In this document: one piece after another, positions 1-9,599 of the stretch | How positions within the stretch are numbered: the first letter of the stretch is position 1 | Layout of the letters: each line of letters starts with the position of its first letter | Assembly (NCBI RefSeq): GCF_000179575.2 | Contig: NC_015636.1 | Span: 620,001-684,000, forward strand | DNA length: 64,000 bases | Direction: 5' to 3' | Source: Methanothermococcus okinawensis IH1 | GTDB lineage: Archaea; AGJL01; Methanococci; Methanococcales; Methanococcaceae | Made by a program: the position numbers and the translations under genes | The notes under the pieces: generated by a model | The model's input: the letters and a program-made list of their open reading frames with translations, nothing else | Databases searched by the model: none | Told to the model about the DNA's origin: nothing

Positions 1-755
1 AATCTTGGGGCTATGGCACTTAATGCATATTCAACAGGTAATTTGTGTTTTCTTATTAATAAATCAAATATATATGACACAACTTCGGTATCTGTTAATA
101 GTCTGCATTTATATCCAAAACTTTCAACATATCTTTTGTTTGTTCCATAACTTGTAATCTCTCCGTTATGCACTACTGACCAATTCAATAGGTTAAATGG
201 GTGAGCTCCTCCCCACCATCCTCTTGTATTTGTGGGGTATCTTGCATGGGATAACCACATATAACCTTTATATTCATCTAATTTGTAAAATTCCGCTACC
301 TCTTTTGGCCATCCTGATGCCTTAAACACACCTAAATTCTTACCACTTGAAAATACAAATGCTCCATCTATTTTATCGTTAATTTCCATGACAATTTTTA
401 CCATTGTGTCTTCTTCAACATCCCTATATTTCTCATCAAAATCGTAAAAGAATCTCCATGGAATATGCTCTTTTTCCAATACTCCTTCTTTTGTTGGAAT
501 TTCTTCATCTTTAAGGACATATCCATATTTTTCCAGTGTTTTTTTTACATTCTCTTTTATCTCATTATAATGTGGTTCATTATCCAAAAAAACATGTATG
601 GCATAACTGTCTTTATACTTTGGGTATATTCCATACCCTACATAACCTGAACCTTGACCATTTCCTCTTTCTTTTAAGCTATCCAGTGCTATAGCTATCT
701 TATCTCCACTTATTAATCTTTTTTTTCTACTCATAAAACCAATAATTCCGCACAT
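1..755 (-). CDS. Class II glutamine amidotransferase domain protein (partial, 3' end outside window)
   Basis: About 251 residues are visible; the C-terminus lies beyond the window edge. The protein begins MCGIIGF, so Cys2 becomes the N-terminal nucleophile of a class II (Ntn) glutamine amidotransferase after Met removal. Downstream are [17 protein letters not shown] and VVHNGEI, the typical glutamine-binding segments. In methanogens a free-standing protein of this kind is the amidotransferase part of a split archaeal glutamate synthase; that role is inferred because no synthase gene is in view. The start is supported by a GGAGG site just upstream and by the requirement for Cys at position 2. 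The amidotransferase fold is certain; the partner is not. Confidence 0.85.
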   Translation of the reverse strand, partial: MCGIIGFMSRKKRLISGDKIAIALDSLKERGNGQGSGYVGYGIYPKYKDSYAIHVFLDNEPHYNEIKENVKKTLEKYGYVLKDEEIPTKEGVLEKEHIPWRFFYDFDEKYRDVEEDTMVKIVMEINDKIDGAFVFSSGKNLGVFKASGWPKEVAEFYKLDEYKGYMWLSHARYPTNTRGWWGGAHPFNLLNWSVVHNGEITSYGTNKRYVESFGYKCRLLTDTEVVSYIFDLLIRKHKLPVEYALSAIAPR

Positions 756-795
756 GGTAATCCTCCGTTTGTAAGTTATACTAATATAAAAAAAG

Positions 796-809
796 TTATT
801 TATATAGAT
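796..809 (-). promoter_or_regulatory. Probable TATA box for the amidotransferase gene
   Basis: On the minus strand the sequence reads AATCTATATAAATA about 40-55 bases before the ATG at 755. A start site about 25 bases downstream would leave a leader of roughly 15-20 bases containing the GGAGG site. The rest of the gap to the next gene is featureless AT-rich DNA. Confidence 0.45.
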
Positions 810-978
810 TATCAAATAATCATTAAAAAATTTTAAAAATTTAAATAGGTATATAACTATTATTTTTATATATTTTACCATTTTAAGATATAACCAATTT
901 ATAATAATAAACTATTGGAGTAAAAATATATAAATAAATATGAATAAATATAAATAATTAATAAATATGATAACCCAA

Positions 979-1593
979 TTATTTTTCTAATTCAACGGTT
1001 CCTACTCTAAATAAAGCTTTTATTGGAACACCATCTATTTCTTTTATTCCACTTTTATCGATTATTACAACGGCTTTTTTAGGAACCCCTATATTTTTTA
1101 AATATTTTATAGTTTCCTTCATAGTATTTCCAGAGGTCATTACATCATCCACAACTACAACACCTTTGCCCTCGGTGCTTGGGTAATTATGACCTATAAA
1201 TCCTGTGCTACTATCTTTGCTGTGTAAATGTTTTTTAGGGATATATATTGAGAAATTTTTATCCATTTCCTCAGATATTAATGTTGCCAATGGCACCCCA
1301 CCTGTGGAGATGCCAATAACAGTATCAAATTCTACATCTTTCAACATATCACACATTATCAAAGCTATATTTTTTAATCGTTTTGATGAGATTTTAACAT
1401 TGTCCCACTCTACATATATATCTATATTTTTATCTTTTTCAATTTGTTTTTCTGGCTCTTTTAAAAGTTTTTCACCATTTAACACTAAATAAAGTGCAGT
1501 ATCTACTGATATGTTTAATTCCTCTGCAATATCTGCGGTTGTAAATCCAACATCCCTTAATTTAAGTGCCTTTATTATAAGGTCTTTTTTCAT
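979..1593 (-). CDS. Orotate phosphoribosyltransferase-like transcriptional regulator (GfcR/PyrE-like)
   Basis: This 204-residue protein has an N-terminal helix-turn-helix (about residues 5-40, with [17 protein letters not shown]) followed by a type I phosphoribosyltransferase domain. The PRPP loop [13 protein letters not shown] is intact, preceded by a hydrophobic strand. Archaeal proteins of this architecture are annotated as PyrE-like proteins or as GfcR regulators of sugar metabolism, so PRPP or nucleotide sensing coupled to DNA binding is likely rather than pyrimidine synthesis. An upstream in-frame extension to 1650 exists. The ATG at 1593 is preferred because GGTGAT lies 5-10 bases before it and the HTH begins directly after it. 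Confidence 0.8.
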   Translation of the reverse strand: MKKDLIIKALKLRDVGFTTADIAEELNISVDTALYLVLNGEKLLKEPEKQIEKDKNIDIYVEWDNVKISSKRLKNIALIMCDMLKDVEFDTVIGISTGGVPLATLISEEMDKNFSIYIPKKHLHSKDSSTGFIGHNYPSTEGKGVVVVDDVMTSGNTMKETIKYLKNIGVPKKAVVIIDKSGIKEIDGVPIKALFRVGTVELEK

Positions 1594-1812
1594 AACATCA
1601 CCATATTCCCATTTAGCCGTATATCTTATAGTTACTTTATAATTTATCATTTATTTAATTTTGCATTCTAATAATTTCTTTTATTTCCAAATATTTCATT
1701 TTAGATATAAATATTATTGATTAAGTATAATTAAATATAGCTATTAACTAATATTAATTTACTTATTTATTTATTTCAATTTTTATTTTTTATTTTTTTA
1801 TTTTTCATTACG

Positions 1813-1880
1813 GTTCAAAATGTATATATAGTAATTTTTTATTATAATTATATCGTTCAATATGTTCAAAAATTTTTGAA
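1813..1880 (+). promoter_or_regulatory. Promoter and candidate operator of the GbsR-type regulator
   Basis: A TATA-like TGTATATATA (1821-1830) is flanked by three copies of GTTCAA at 1813, 1855 and 1864. The last copy is part of a perfect 16-bp palindrome, TTCAAAAATTTTTGAA, at 1865-1880. That palindrome would sit at or just after the transcription start, a repressor position. It precedes a GbsR/MarR-like gene, so autoregulation is a reasonable inference. The remaining sequence from 1594 to 1944 is AT-rich and holds no gene. Confidence 0.5.
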
Positions 1881-1944
1881 TTAAATGAATACTAAATATC
1901 TTATGAACTATATAAAATATTAAAATTCCAGCATAGGTGAGCTC

Positions 1945-2397
1945 ATGGAGGAATTAAAAAAAACAATGATAGAATTATTTTCAGAGATTGCAAAAATTCA
2001 CGGACTTAGTAAGTCTGTTGGAGAAGTTTATGCAGTGATTTATTTAGCAGACAAACCCTTATGCATAGATGACATAATGAATGAGTTAGGCATAAGCAAG
2101 GGGAATGTCAGCATGAATTTAAATAAACTTGAAAAATTAGGATTTATAAAAAAAGTATGGATTAAAGGAGAAAGAAAAAACTATTATGAATCCATAGATG
2201 GGTTTTCTTCCATCAAAGACATAGCAAAGAAAAAATACAATATCATATCAAAAGTCTACGATAAATTGATAGAATTAAAAGAAAAATCCGATGAAAATGA
2301 GAAGGAGCTCCTATCTAAAAAACTCAGGAATATTGAAAAAATGAGGGATATTTCAAAAAAAATATTGGATATGCTTGAAAGTGTGGATATGGAATAA
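1945..2397 (+). CDS. GbsR/MarR-family winged-helix transcriptional regulator
   Basis: This 150-residue protein has a winged helix at about residues 20-95 ([14 protein letters not shown], then a recognition-helix stretch with [15 protein letters not shown]). A lysine/glutamate-rich helical tail probably dimerises. It resembles the archaeal GbsR-type DNA-binding proteins of Methanocaldococcus. It lies 34 bases upstream of an MMPL exporter on the same strand and probably regulates it. The start is fixed by GGTGA at 1936-1940; a GAGCTC hexamer overlaps this site and runs up to the ATG. Regulator class is secure; ligand unknown. Confidence 0.8.
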   Translation: MEELKKTMIELFSEIAKIHGLSKSVGEVYAVIYLADKPLCIDDIMNELGISKGNVSMNLNKLEKLGFIKKVWIKGERKNYYESIDGFSSIKDIAKKKYNIISKVYDKLIELKEKSDENEKELLSKKLRNIEKMRDISKKILDMLESVDME

Positions 2398-2431
2398 ATA
2401 AGTGATAAATATTAGTTTTCGGTGGTAACAT

Positions 2432-3586
2432 ATGCTTGAAAAGATTTTAAGAAGAACTGCCCGTTTTTCAGAAAAAAAGCCTTTTGTAATGGTAACTATT
2501 GTCCTGATAATTACAGTTCTTGCGGGATTGGCTGCAACGAACATAAAATCCCAAACTTCATTTGAAAAAATGCTTCCACAGGATGACCCCATTATAAAAA
2601 CGCTATATGAAGTTAGGGATAACTTTGGAGGGACCGATGTAATTACAATTTGTATAAAGTTAAAACCCTCAGACAGTTTTGATAAAGTAAATGATATACG
2701 AGACCCTCGAGTTTTGCGTTATATAAAATTCTTAGAAGAAGATTTAAATGGAATTGATGGAATTACAAGTATAAATTCGCCAGCAGATATAATTATTCAA
2801 AAAAACGGCGGAAAAGTTCCAAATGACCTAAATACTGTAAAAGAAATATATGACTCGCTACCTGATAAGGAGAAAAGCCGAATTTTTAATTCCGAATACT
2901 CTATGGTAACAATTAATGCATTTACCGATGCAGGAGGTGACCAAAACAAACTTTTGAGGGTAATGGATAATGTAAATGAAAGAATTGATGATTCTCCAAC
3001 GCCCCCAGGTGTTGAGGTTATATGCACAGGAACCCCTCCAATGAGAAAATTGATGGATAATCTTATGAAAGAAAGTCAGTCATTTACAACAGCCCTTGGT
3101 GGTATTGGCGTATTGCTTATATTATTTTTGTATTTCAGAAAACCGATTTCCGCGGTTATGCCACTTATGCCAGTGATAATTGCGGTTATATGGACTGGGG
3201 GTATTATGGGAATATTTGGAATTCCATTGGATATGGCAACAGCAGGTATTGGCTCATTGCTTCTTGGTATGGGTATAGATTATGGTATTCACCTGATGCA
3301 TAGATATGAAGAAGAGAGGAAAAAAAAGAATGAACCTATGGATAAAGCCATAGAAACAGCCGTTGTAAGCACTGGAACAGCAGTATTTGCTACAACAGCC
3401 ACAACAGTAGTTGGTTTTCTTGCACTTGTATTTGCCCCCCTACCTATGATGGCTAATTTGGGAAAGGTGTGTGCTCTTGGTATATTCTTCTGTATGGTTT
3501 CTGTAATTACACTACTTCCAGCACTGATTATAATTGAAGAACGATATGTTATGCCATTTTTTAAAAAAATTAAAAATAAAAGGTAA
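2432..3586 (+). CDS. MMPL/RND-superfamily exporter, single-repeat (HAE3-like)
   Basis: This 384-residue membrane protein has one N-terminal membrane helix (about 17-38), an external domain (about 40-215), then about five helices to the C-terminus. The segment MGIDYGIHLMHRYEEE is the conserved charged part of the RND transmembrane core. Full-length MMPL/HAE3 proteins duplicate this unit. A half-size protein is known in methanogens and would have to dimerise. The next gene encodes an anchored surface protein with CARD-like repeats, a pairing frequent for archaeal MMPL exporters. Substrate is unknown; lipid or hydrophobe export is only a family-based guess. Confidence 0.8.
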   Translation: MLEKILRRTARFSEKKPFVMVTIVLIITVLAGLAATNIKSQTSFEKMLPQDDPIIKTLYEVRDNFGGTDVITICIKLKPSDSFDKVNDIRDPRVLRYIKFLEEDLNGIDGITSINSPADIIIQKNGGKVPNDLNTVKEIYDSLPDKEKSRIFNSEYSMVTINAFTDAGGDQNKLLRVMDNVNERIDDSPTPPGVEVICTGTPPMRKLMDNLMKESQSFTTALGGIGVLLILFLYFRKPISAVMPLMPVIIAVIWTGGIMGIFGIPLDMATAGIGSLLLGMGIDYGIHLMHRYEEERKKKNEPMDKAIETAVVSTGTAVFATTATTVVGFLALVFAPLPMMANLGKVCALGIFFCMVSVITLLPALIIIEERYVMPFFKKIKNKR

Positions 3587-3612
3587 AATAATTCAATTTA
3601 AAAGGTGAAAAT

Positions 3613-3705
3613 ATGGGATTGTCAAAAATTAAAAATAAAATAAAAAGTAAAATGAAAAATAAAACTGAAAGTAAATTAAAAACTAAAATTAAAAATAAAA
3701 AATAA
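3613..3705 (+). CDS. Possible lysine-rich 30-residue peptide
   Basis: An ATG at 3613 follows AAAGGTGAAAAT, a good ribosome-binding site, and opens a 30-codon frame that is nearly all Lys, Asn, Ser and Ile/Leu. It ends eight bases before the ATG of the next gene. The composition may simply reflect AT-rich spacer DNA. It may also be a leader peptide coupling translation to the next gene, whose own ATG lacks a clear site. It could also be the true N-terminus of that gene joined by a frameshift, since the frames differ by one step. Low confidence as a real protein. Confidence 0.3.
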   Translation: MGLSKIKNKIKSKMKNKTESKLKTKIKNKK

Positions 3706-3713
3706 AAAGTAAT

Positions 3714-5360
3714 ATGAAAAGTAAAATAAACTTGAACATTAAAACAAACATTAAAAAATATATCACTATGACAGTATTTTCATCAATATTACTATCCTTA
3801 TTAATATCAAGTGCCTGTGCTTTACAGGTTGATGACCCCCAATATCGAGTGGATAAATTAATACCTAATGAAACTTCCCCCAATATAATCCATCCAGGAG
3901 ATGATGTAGATTTGTGGTTCAAAATAACTAATAACAACTACAACGACGAGATAAAAGATATAAGGGTATCAATTACACCACATTATCCCTTTGAAATAAA
4001 ACAGGTAAATCCTATAAAAGGAACAGCAACTATATCTCATTTAAATATTGGTGAAAGCGATACTGCGTATTTTAAACTTCATGTAAATGAAGACGCACCA
4101 TCTCGGGATTATAGAATTGATGTAAAAGTATCCTATGATGAAGTTGAACATGAAAATGGAGAAGATATAACTACTCACCACGAATGGACAAAGATATATT
4201 ATTTACCAGTATATGGAACTGCCAATTTTGAGATAAATACAAAAAATGATATTTCACTAACTCCTGCAAAAACAAAAATTATTCCAATTACATTATACAA
4301 TAAAGGAACAGGAACTGCAAAACAATGCACCTTAACAATAGGTGGAAATAAATATATATCCCCAATAGATACTACAAAATTCTACATTGGAAGTATCAAA
4401 TCAAATGAAGGAAAAAACATAAATTTAGAATTATATACAAACGAAAAAACACCAGAAGGTTCTTATTTGATTCCTGCTACAATATCATGGATTGATGAAG
4501 ACGGAGCTCCGAAAATTGAAAATATAAATATTGGTCTTTTAGTTCAAGGGGATGTTTTATTGGGGATATCTAATGTAATTACAACACCAAAAGAGATTAA
4601 ACCTGGAAACACCTATGTAAGAATAGACACAACCATTACAAACAACGGACACGGTGAGGCTAAGGATATAAAAGTCCATCTTAATGCAACATATCCATTT
4701 AAAGACAGTTGGAGCAATGCAAACTATAAAGACATTGGAACATTATCAGGCTGTGAAAGTAAAGTGGCAAGTTTTACCATTGACATTGACAAAAATGCAC
4801 CGCCAAAACATTATAAGGTTCCCATATATATGGAATATTTAGATATTTTTAATAAAAAGCACAATATTACAAAAACAATCGACATATATATTAAACCAAA
4901 ACCAATACTAAATATTATTCCAGAAGAATATACTGTAAAAGCAGGGACTGAAAATACTATATTAATCCATGTTAAAAACACAGGAAACGAAAAGGCTGAA
5001 AATGTAAAGGTTAGTGCTATTAAAAATTCAGCTCAGCCATTTGATTATCCAACAAAAAGTGATACAGTAGGAACTTTAAAACCCGGGGAAAATGGAACTG
5101 GGGCTATTGTTATTGATGTGGATAAAAACGCAGTAGCTAAGGATTATATTATCACTGTTGAGATAAGGTCAGTTGGAGATAGGGAAGAAGGGGATGATAA
5201 TGTATATATCACTCAAAAATCCATTAAAGTAAAGGTTGAAAATAACCCAGAGGATTCAACTTTAACAGTTGGAATTGGATTGATAGTTATTCTTGTAATT
5301 GTTGGAGTATATTACTATAAAAGAAAAAAGAAAAACGATAATAAATATAATAACCAGTAA
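3714..5360 (+). CDS. Membrane-anchored surface protein with COG1361/CARD-like repeats
   Basis: This 548-residue protein has a signal peptide (hydrophobic about residues 18-36, ending in ACALQ). Three or four Ig-like modules follow, with the recurring pattern NxGxGxAKxxxV and IGxLxxGExxxxxFxIxVDKNA typical of COG1361/CARDB-type domains. A C-terminal membrane helix (about 515-535) is followed by a basic tail. It is therefore an extracellular stalk anchored at its C-terminus. Its position directly after the MMPL exporter suggests an accessory or surface-handover role. No enzymatic motif was seen. An alternative start at 3769 would still leave a signal peptide. Confidence 0.75.
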   Translation: MKSKINLNIKTNIKKYITMTVFSSILLSLLISSACALQVDDPQYRVDKLIPNETSPNIIHPGDDVDLWFKITNNNYNDEIKDIRVSITPHYPFEIKQVNPIKGTATISHLNIGESDTAYFKLHVNEDAPSRDYRIDVKVSYDEVEHENGEDITTHHEWTKIYYLPVYGTANFEINTKNDISLTPAKTKIIPITLYNKGTGTAKQCTLTIGGNKYISPIDTTKFYIGSIKSNEGKNINLELYTNEKTPEGSYLIPATISWIDEDGAPKIENINIGLLVQGDVLLGISNVITTPKEIKPGNTYVRIDTTITNNGHGEAKDIKVHLNATYPFKDSWSNANYKDIGTLSGCESKVASFTIDIDKNAPPKHYKVPIYMEYLDIFNKKHNITKTIDIYIKPKPILNIIPEEYTVKAGTENTILIHVKNTGNEKAENVKVSAIKNSAQPFDYPTKSDTVGTLKPGENGTGAIVIDVDKNAVAKDYIITVEIRSVGDREEGDDNVYITQKSIKVKVENNPEDSTLTVGIGLIVILVIVGVYYYKRKKKNDNKYNNQ

Positions 5361-5442
5361 ATTAAAATATAAAATAAAAATATAAATACATAAAATAAAT
5401 TAACTGAATAAATAAAAATAGAAGATATATAAAATAAAAAAC

Positions 5443-5456
5443 TTTTTTCTTTTTTT
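5443..5456 (+). terminator. Oligo-T transcription terminator
   Basis: A run of 13 T interrupted by one C follows the surface-protein gene by about 80 bases. Archaeal RNA polymerase terminates at such tracts. It would end the regulator/exporter/surface-protein unit. No hairpin is needed or seen. Confidence 0.4.
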
Positions 5457-5570
5457 GTAATATATTACTTCTTTTAATTTTTTTATTTAATTTTAATTAA
5501 ATTTTAATTATAAGGTTTATAAATGCCCATTTATCTTTATTTATCAAGTATTTATTACAATGGTGAAAGA

Positions 5571-6455
5571 ATGAATCCCTATGATATAATGAAAGCTTCA
5601 CAGATAGCCTGTTGTTTAGAGGTTAGTAGTTTTAAACCTGGAAATGTGCATAGAAATAGAGAATACGATGATATAAAATACCATCATTTCCTGAGCTCCG
5701 GTATAGCATTTGGAAATGTGGTTTATGAGGCATGTCAAGATAACAAGGATATAGGAAAATACATAAAATTGGCTGTAATTGAGTCTAAAAAATGGTCTCC
5801 AACCAATGCAAACTTAGGTATAATAATGTTGCATATACCTATTGCCATGAGTTCAGGTAAAATTGAGGAATTTAATGAAAGTAAATTAAAAAAAGAAATA
5901 ACAAATATAACAAAAAACACCACAGTAAATGATGCTATCGCTGTTTATGAGGCTATTGAAATAGCAATGCCCAATATAAACCCGCCAAAAGAAGGTCCCG
6001 ATGCTCAGAAAAATGATGCAAAACAGGAATTAATAGAAAAAAATTTAACATTATACGATGTTTTTAAAATATCTTCCTCATGGGATAGTATCTCAAAGGA
6101 ATGGACAGAAGGATTTAATATATCTTTTAAGGGATACAACCTATTAAATGAATATTATAACGAATATAACAACATAAATTTAGCTATAACAAAAACATTT
6201 TTAAATATACTTTCAAATCATCCCGATACATTGATAGCAAGAAAAAAGGATTTAGATACTTCAAAAATGGTCTCAGAAATGGCAAAAAACATACTTGACA
6301 ACGGATTTAAAAAAGAGGATATTGTGGAATTCGACAAATTCTTATCAAAAGATGGGAATAAATTAAATCCAGGAACAACAGCAGATTTAGTGGCTTCTTC
6401 CTTGATGATATTCTTACTAAATAGGATTAGTACAAATGACACGGTATTATGGTAG
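5571..6455 (+). CDS. CitG/MdcB-like triphosphoribosyl-dephospho-CoA synthase family protein
   Basis: This 294-residue protein belongs to the CitG family: [19 protein letters not shown] near the N-terminus and the PxxANLG segment ([12 protein letters not shown]) match the conserved family blocks. A C-terminal block reads [13 protein letters not shown]. Bacterial members make the prosthetic-group precursor of citrate or malonate lyase. Methanogens lack those lyases, so the archaeal substrate is uncertain. An upstream frame to 5523 exists, but GGTGAAAGA directly before 5571 and the family N-terminus support the ATG at 5571. It is transcribed alone, upstream of glyS. Confidence 0.8.
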   Translation: MNPYDIMKASQIACCLEVSSFKPGNVHRNREYDDIKYHHFLSSGIAFGNVVYEACQDNKDIGKYIKLAVIESKKWSPTNANLGIIMLHIPIAMSSGKIEEFNESKLKKEITNITKNTTVNDAIAVYEAIEIAMPNINPPKEGPDAQKNDAKQELIEKNLTLYDVFKISSSWDSISKEWTEGFNISFKGYNLLNEYYNEYNNINLAITKTFLNILSNHPDTLIARKKDLDTSKMVSEMAKNILDNGFKKEDIVEFDKFLSKDGNKLNPGTTADLVASSLMIFLLNRISTNDTVLW

Positions 6456-6608
6456 GTAATTATTTATTATTATATTATTTTGTTATTATTTTATATTTCT
6501 TATATAAATATCATCAGAGCTCTACTACATAGTAAATTATATATGCAATCTATTTTAATTATTTTTAATTTATTATTTTTAATTTAATAAATTTTATACG
6601 GTGATTGA

Positions 6609-8339
6609 ATGAGCGAAGATAAGTATGAAAAAGTAATGGATTTAGCTAGAAGAAGAGGTTATCTATGGAGCTCCTTTGAAATATATGGTGGTATAGCAGG
6701 CTTTGTAGATTATGCACCCCTTGGAACTATGTTAAAAAATAATATAATTAACACATGGAGAAAGCACTATATTGTAAATGAAGAATTCTACGAAATAGAA
6801 AGCCCAACCATTACACCATACGAGGTTTTAAAAGCATCTGGGCATGTCGATAACTTCACAGACCCAATGGTAGAATGTAAAGAATGTTTAGAATCATTTA
6901 GGGCAGACCATATTATCGAGGAAAACATCGACATAGATACAGAAGGAAAAACCCTTGAAGAATTAGATGAGCTCATAAAAAAATATAATATAAGATGCCC
7001 AAAATGTGGTGGTGAGTTCGGAGATGTTAAAAAATACAATTTAATGTTTTTGACTTCAATAGGTCCTGGTGGAAAAAGGACAGGATATATGAGACCAGAA
7101 ACTGCCCAGGGCATATTTATCCAGTTTAGAAGATTGGCAAGTTTTTTTAGAAATAAGCTTCCCTTTGGAGTGGCACAAATTGGTAAATCGTATAGGAATG
7201 AAATTTCTCCAAGACAGGGGGTTATTAGATTAAGGGAATTTACACAGGCTGAGGCGGAATTTTTTGTTCATCCAAATATAAAGAATCATAAGAGATTTAA
7301 AGATGTAGAAAATGATATAATACCACTTCTTCCAGCAGATAGACAGATGGATGAAACACTGAGCTCAGAGGAAAAAGTAATAAATATGTCATTAAAGGAC
7401 GCCGTGGAAAAGGGCATAATAAGGCATGAAACCATTGCATATTTTGTAGCAATTACAAAGAGATTTTTAATGGATATAGGTATTGATATAACTAAATTGA
7501 GATTTAGACAGCACCTTCCCGATGAAATGGCACATTATGCTATTGATTGTTGGGACGCAGAGATATATACTGACAGGTTTGGCTGGATTGAATGCGTAGG
7601 TATTGCAGATAGGACAGATTATGACTTAAAGGCACATATGAATCATAGCGGTGTGGATTTAAGTGTTTTCGTAGAATATGATGAACCAAAAGAAATTGAA
7701 ACATACGATATCGAATTAAACTATAAGGTCGTTGGAAAGGTATTTAAAAAAGACATGAAGCTCGTTGAAAATGCATTAAATAACATGAACAACACCGAAA
7801 TAGAAAAATTAGTAAAAGAATTAAATGAAAATGGAAAATATATTTTAAAAATAGAAGATAAGGAATTTGAAATACTAAGCGACTATTTGAAAATAAATAA
7901 AACTAAAAAGAAAATCTCAGGAGAAAAAGTATTACCTCATGTAATTGAACCCTCCTACGGCATTGACAGGATAACCTACTGTCTTTTAGAGCATGCCTAC
8001 AATGAAGAAGAAGATAGAACCTATTTAAAGTTAAAACCGCAGGTAGCCCCCATAAAAGTTGGAGTATTTCCATTAGTTAATAAAGAAGGCATGGCAGAAA
8101 TCGCCATGAGAATAAAAGATAACTTACGAAAAAACGGAATAATTGCTGAATATGATGATAGTGGAGCAATAGGAAGAAGATATATGAGAATGGATGAGGT
8201 GGGAACTCCATTCTGTATTACTGTTGATGGTAGAACATTGGAGGATGGAACTATCACCATAAGATATAGGGACACAAGGGAACAGATAAGAATTAAAATT
8301 GACGAAGTTATAAATTATATTAAAAATAATATTAAATAA
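6609..8339 (+). CDS. glyS: Glycyl-tRNA synthetase (class II, dimeric type)
   Basis: This 576-residue enzyme charges tRNA-Gly. The class II motif 2 region is clear at SYRNEISPRQGVIRLREF. Motif 3 lies in HVIEPSYGIDRITYCLL. An inserted zinc-ribbon-like pair of Cys clusters (CKECLESF and CPKCGGEF) sits between motifs 1 and 2, as in archaeal/eukaryotic GlyRS. The C-terminal anticodon-binding domain starts at about residue 480 (QVAPIKVGVFPL) and ends normally. GGTGATTG precedes the ATG. Size and domains are typical of archaea. Confidence 0.97.
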   Translation: MSEDKYEKVMDLARRRGYLWSSFEIYGGIAGFVDYAPLGTMLKNNIINTWRKHYIVNEEFYEIESPTITPYEVLKASGHVDNFTDPMVECKECLESFRADHIIEENIDIDTEGKTLEELDELIKKYNIRCPKCGGEFGDVKKYNLMFLTSIGPGGKRTGYMRPETAQGIFIQFRRLASFFRNKLPFGVAQIGKSYRNEISPRQGVIRLREFTQAEAEFFVHPNIKNHKRFKDVENDIIPLLPADRQMDETLSSEEKVINMSLKDAVEKGIIRHETIAYFVAITKRFLMDIGIDITKLRFRQHLPDEMAHYAIDCWDAEIYTDRFGWIECVGIADRTDYDLKAHMNHSGVDLSVFVEYDEPKEIETYDIELNYKVVGKVFKKDMKLVENALNNMNNTEIEKLVKELNENGKYILKIEDKEFEILSDYLKINKTKKKISGEKVLPHVIEPSYGIDRITYCLLEHAYNEEEDRTYLKLKPQVAPIKVGVFPLVNKEGMAEIAMRIKDNLRKNGIIAEYDDSGAIGRRYMRMDEVGTPFCITVDGRTLEDGTITIRYRDTREQIRIKIDEVINYIKNNIK

Positions 8340-8420
8340 TAAAAATAATAAAAATAATATTATATAATAAATTTAATCATAATAATTATCAATAGATATA
8401 AAATTTTAAATCGCTACCTT

Positions 8421-9569
8421 TTATATTTTATAATTTTTCAAAGTTTTTAATGCTGAATAGACAATACCATTATTATCATATTCGTCATTCATTATGTAGT
8501 ATCTTGCAGATTTTGCCAAAATATCCATGGGTATCTGCTCCAAAATCTTATCAATACTATTCCTATTTATCAAATAGTCTAGTTCCTCAAAGGTATTTAT
8601 TATATTTTCTCTGATAGTATATTCAGAGACACCTAATTTACTACTAAATTTACATGCGTTAATAAGGCCTGCTGATGTGATAATTGCAAAGTAATGTGTT
8701 ATAATTGCATCAGGTGATGATAGATTAGAGGATAACGTGCTATCTATATTTTTAGGTAGATTATATGCAATTTGTTCTAAAAATTTTTCAATAGATAGGG
8801 TGTTTATTGAAATTTTTTCATATTCTTTAATTACATTCTTAATCGCCCTAACACTATCTAATAGGGCCTCATTAAATACTCCTTCGGGAAGTTTAAATCT
8901 TTTATTTAATTTGCATGCATCAATAACGCCTGCAACCATAATGGCACCAAAACAGGGGTCTATACCCGCAACAGTGGATGAAACATCAGCAGGCACCACA
9001 TAAGCCTTTTTATTGGCACTTTCTGCAAGTTCAACACATTTTTTAATCTGTTCCTCGGTGGCATAATGTGTTCCATCTGTTGAAGCTCCGCTTATTACAT
9101 AATGACTATGCTGTGGAGTTCCAGGAACAGCAGCAGGATGCATTGAAGATATACCTACATCTTTTCTCTTTGTTCTAAGTTGCACTTCAAGTGCAGTGTA
9201 TAAAACAACAGGGGATATCGTGCATGTATTTGCTATAATACCATTTTCAGGAAGATGAGGAAGTATATTCTTTGCTATTTCAATGGTTCTTTTTCCAAAA
9301 GGTGTAAAAAATATACATATTTCACCATGTTTTGCAGCTTCAATATCATCTGAAACTACTTTAACCCCTGATTCTTCAACTTTCTTCCACATCTCCTCCG
9401 TTAATATGTTTTTGTTAGGTTCTGCAAGTATAACATCATGTCCAGCTTCTGCAAACTCCATAGCCATTCTGCTACCACCGTATGGAGGTTCTCCTCCATA
9501 ATTTTTAGGTAGATTTAATTTATTCACATATAGATTTTGGTTTCCTGCACCGTATACTGAAATTTTCAT
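8421..9569 (-). CDS. Hmd paralog (H2-forming methylene-H4MPT dehydrogenase-related protein)
   Basis: This 382-residue protein has the N-terminal Rossmann domain of [Fe]-hydrogenase (MKISVYGAGNQNLY, FAEAGHDVILAEPN) and an Hmd-like helical C-terminus. True Hmd carries its iron-ligating cysteine in a block reading HPGCVPE. Here the aligned block reads HPAAVPG, so the iron thiolate ligand is replaced by alanine. Hmd paralogs (HmdII/HmdIII) are known to lack hydrogenase activity and have been proposed as sensors or scaffolds. This one is therefore unlikely to be catalytic. GGCGGGTGATAT before the ATG supports the start. The exact paralog class cannot be fixed by eye. Confidence 0.85.
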   Translation of the reverse strand: MKISVYGAGNQNLYVNKLNLPKNYGGEPPYGGSRMAMEFAEAGHDVILAEPNKNILTEEMWKKVEESGVKVVSDDIEAAKHGEICIFFTPFGKRTIEIAKNILPHLPENGIIANTCTISPVVLYTALEVQLRTKRKDVGISSMHPAAVPGTPQHSHYVISGASTDGTHYATEEQIKKCVELAESANKKAYVVPADVSSTVAGIDPCFGAIMVAGVIDACKLNKRFKLPEGVFNEALLDSVRAIKNVIKEYEKISINTLSIEKFLEQIAYNLPKNIDSTLSSNLSSPDAIITHYFAIITSAGLINACKFSSKLGVSEYTIRENIINTFEELDYLINRNSIDKILEQIPMDILAKSARYYIMNDEYDNNGIVYSALKTLKNYKI

Positions 9570-9599
9570 ATATCACCCGCCCCATTTTATTTTTAATAT

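Noticed and set aside
465-650. Plus-strand 61-residue hydrophobic frame
   Set aside because: Antisense to the amidotransferase gene, with no start site; a shadow frame.
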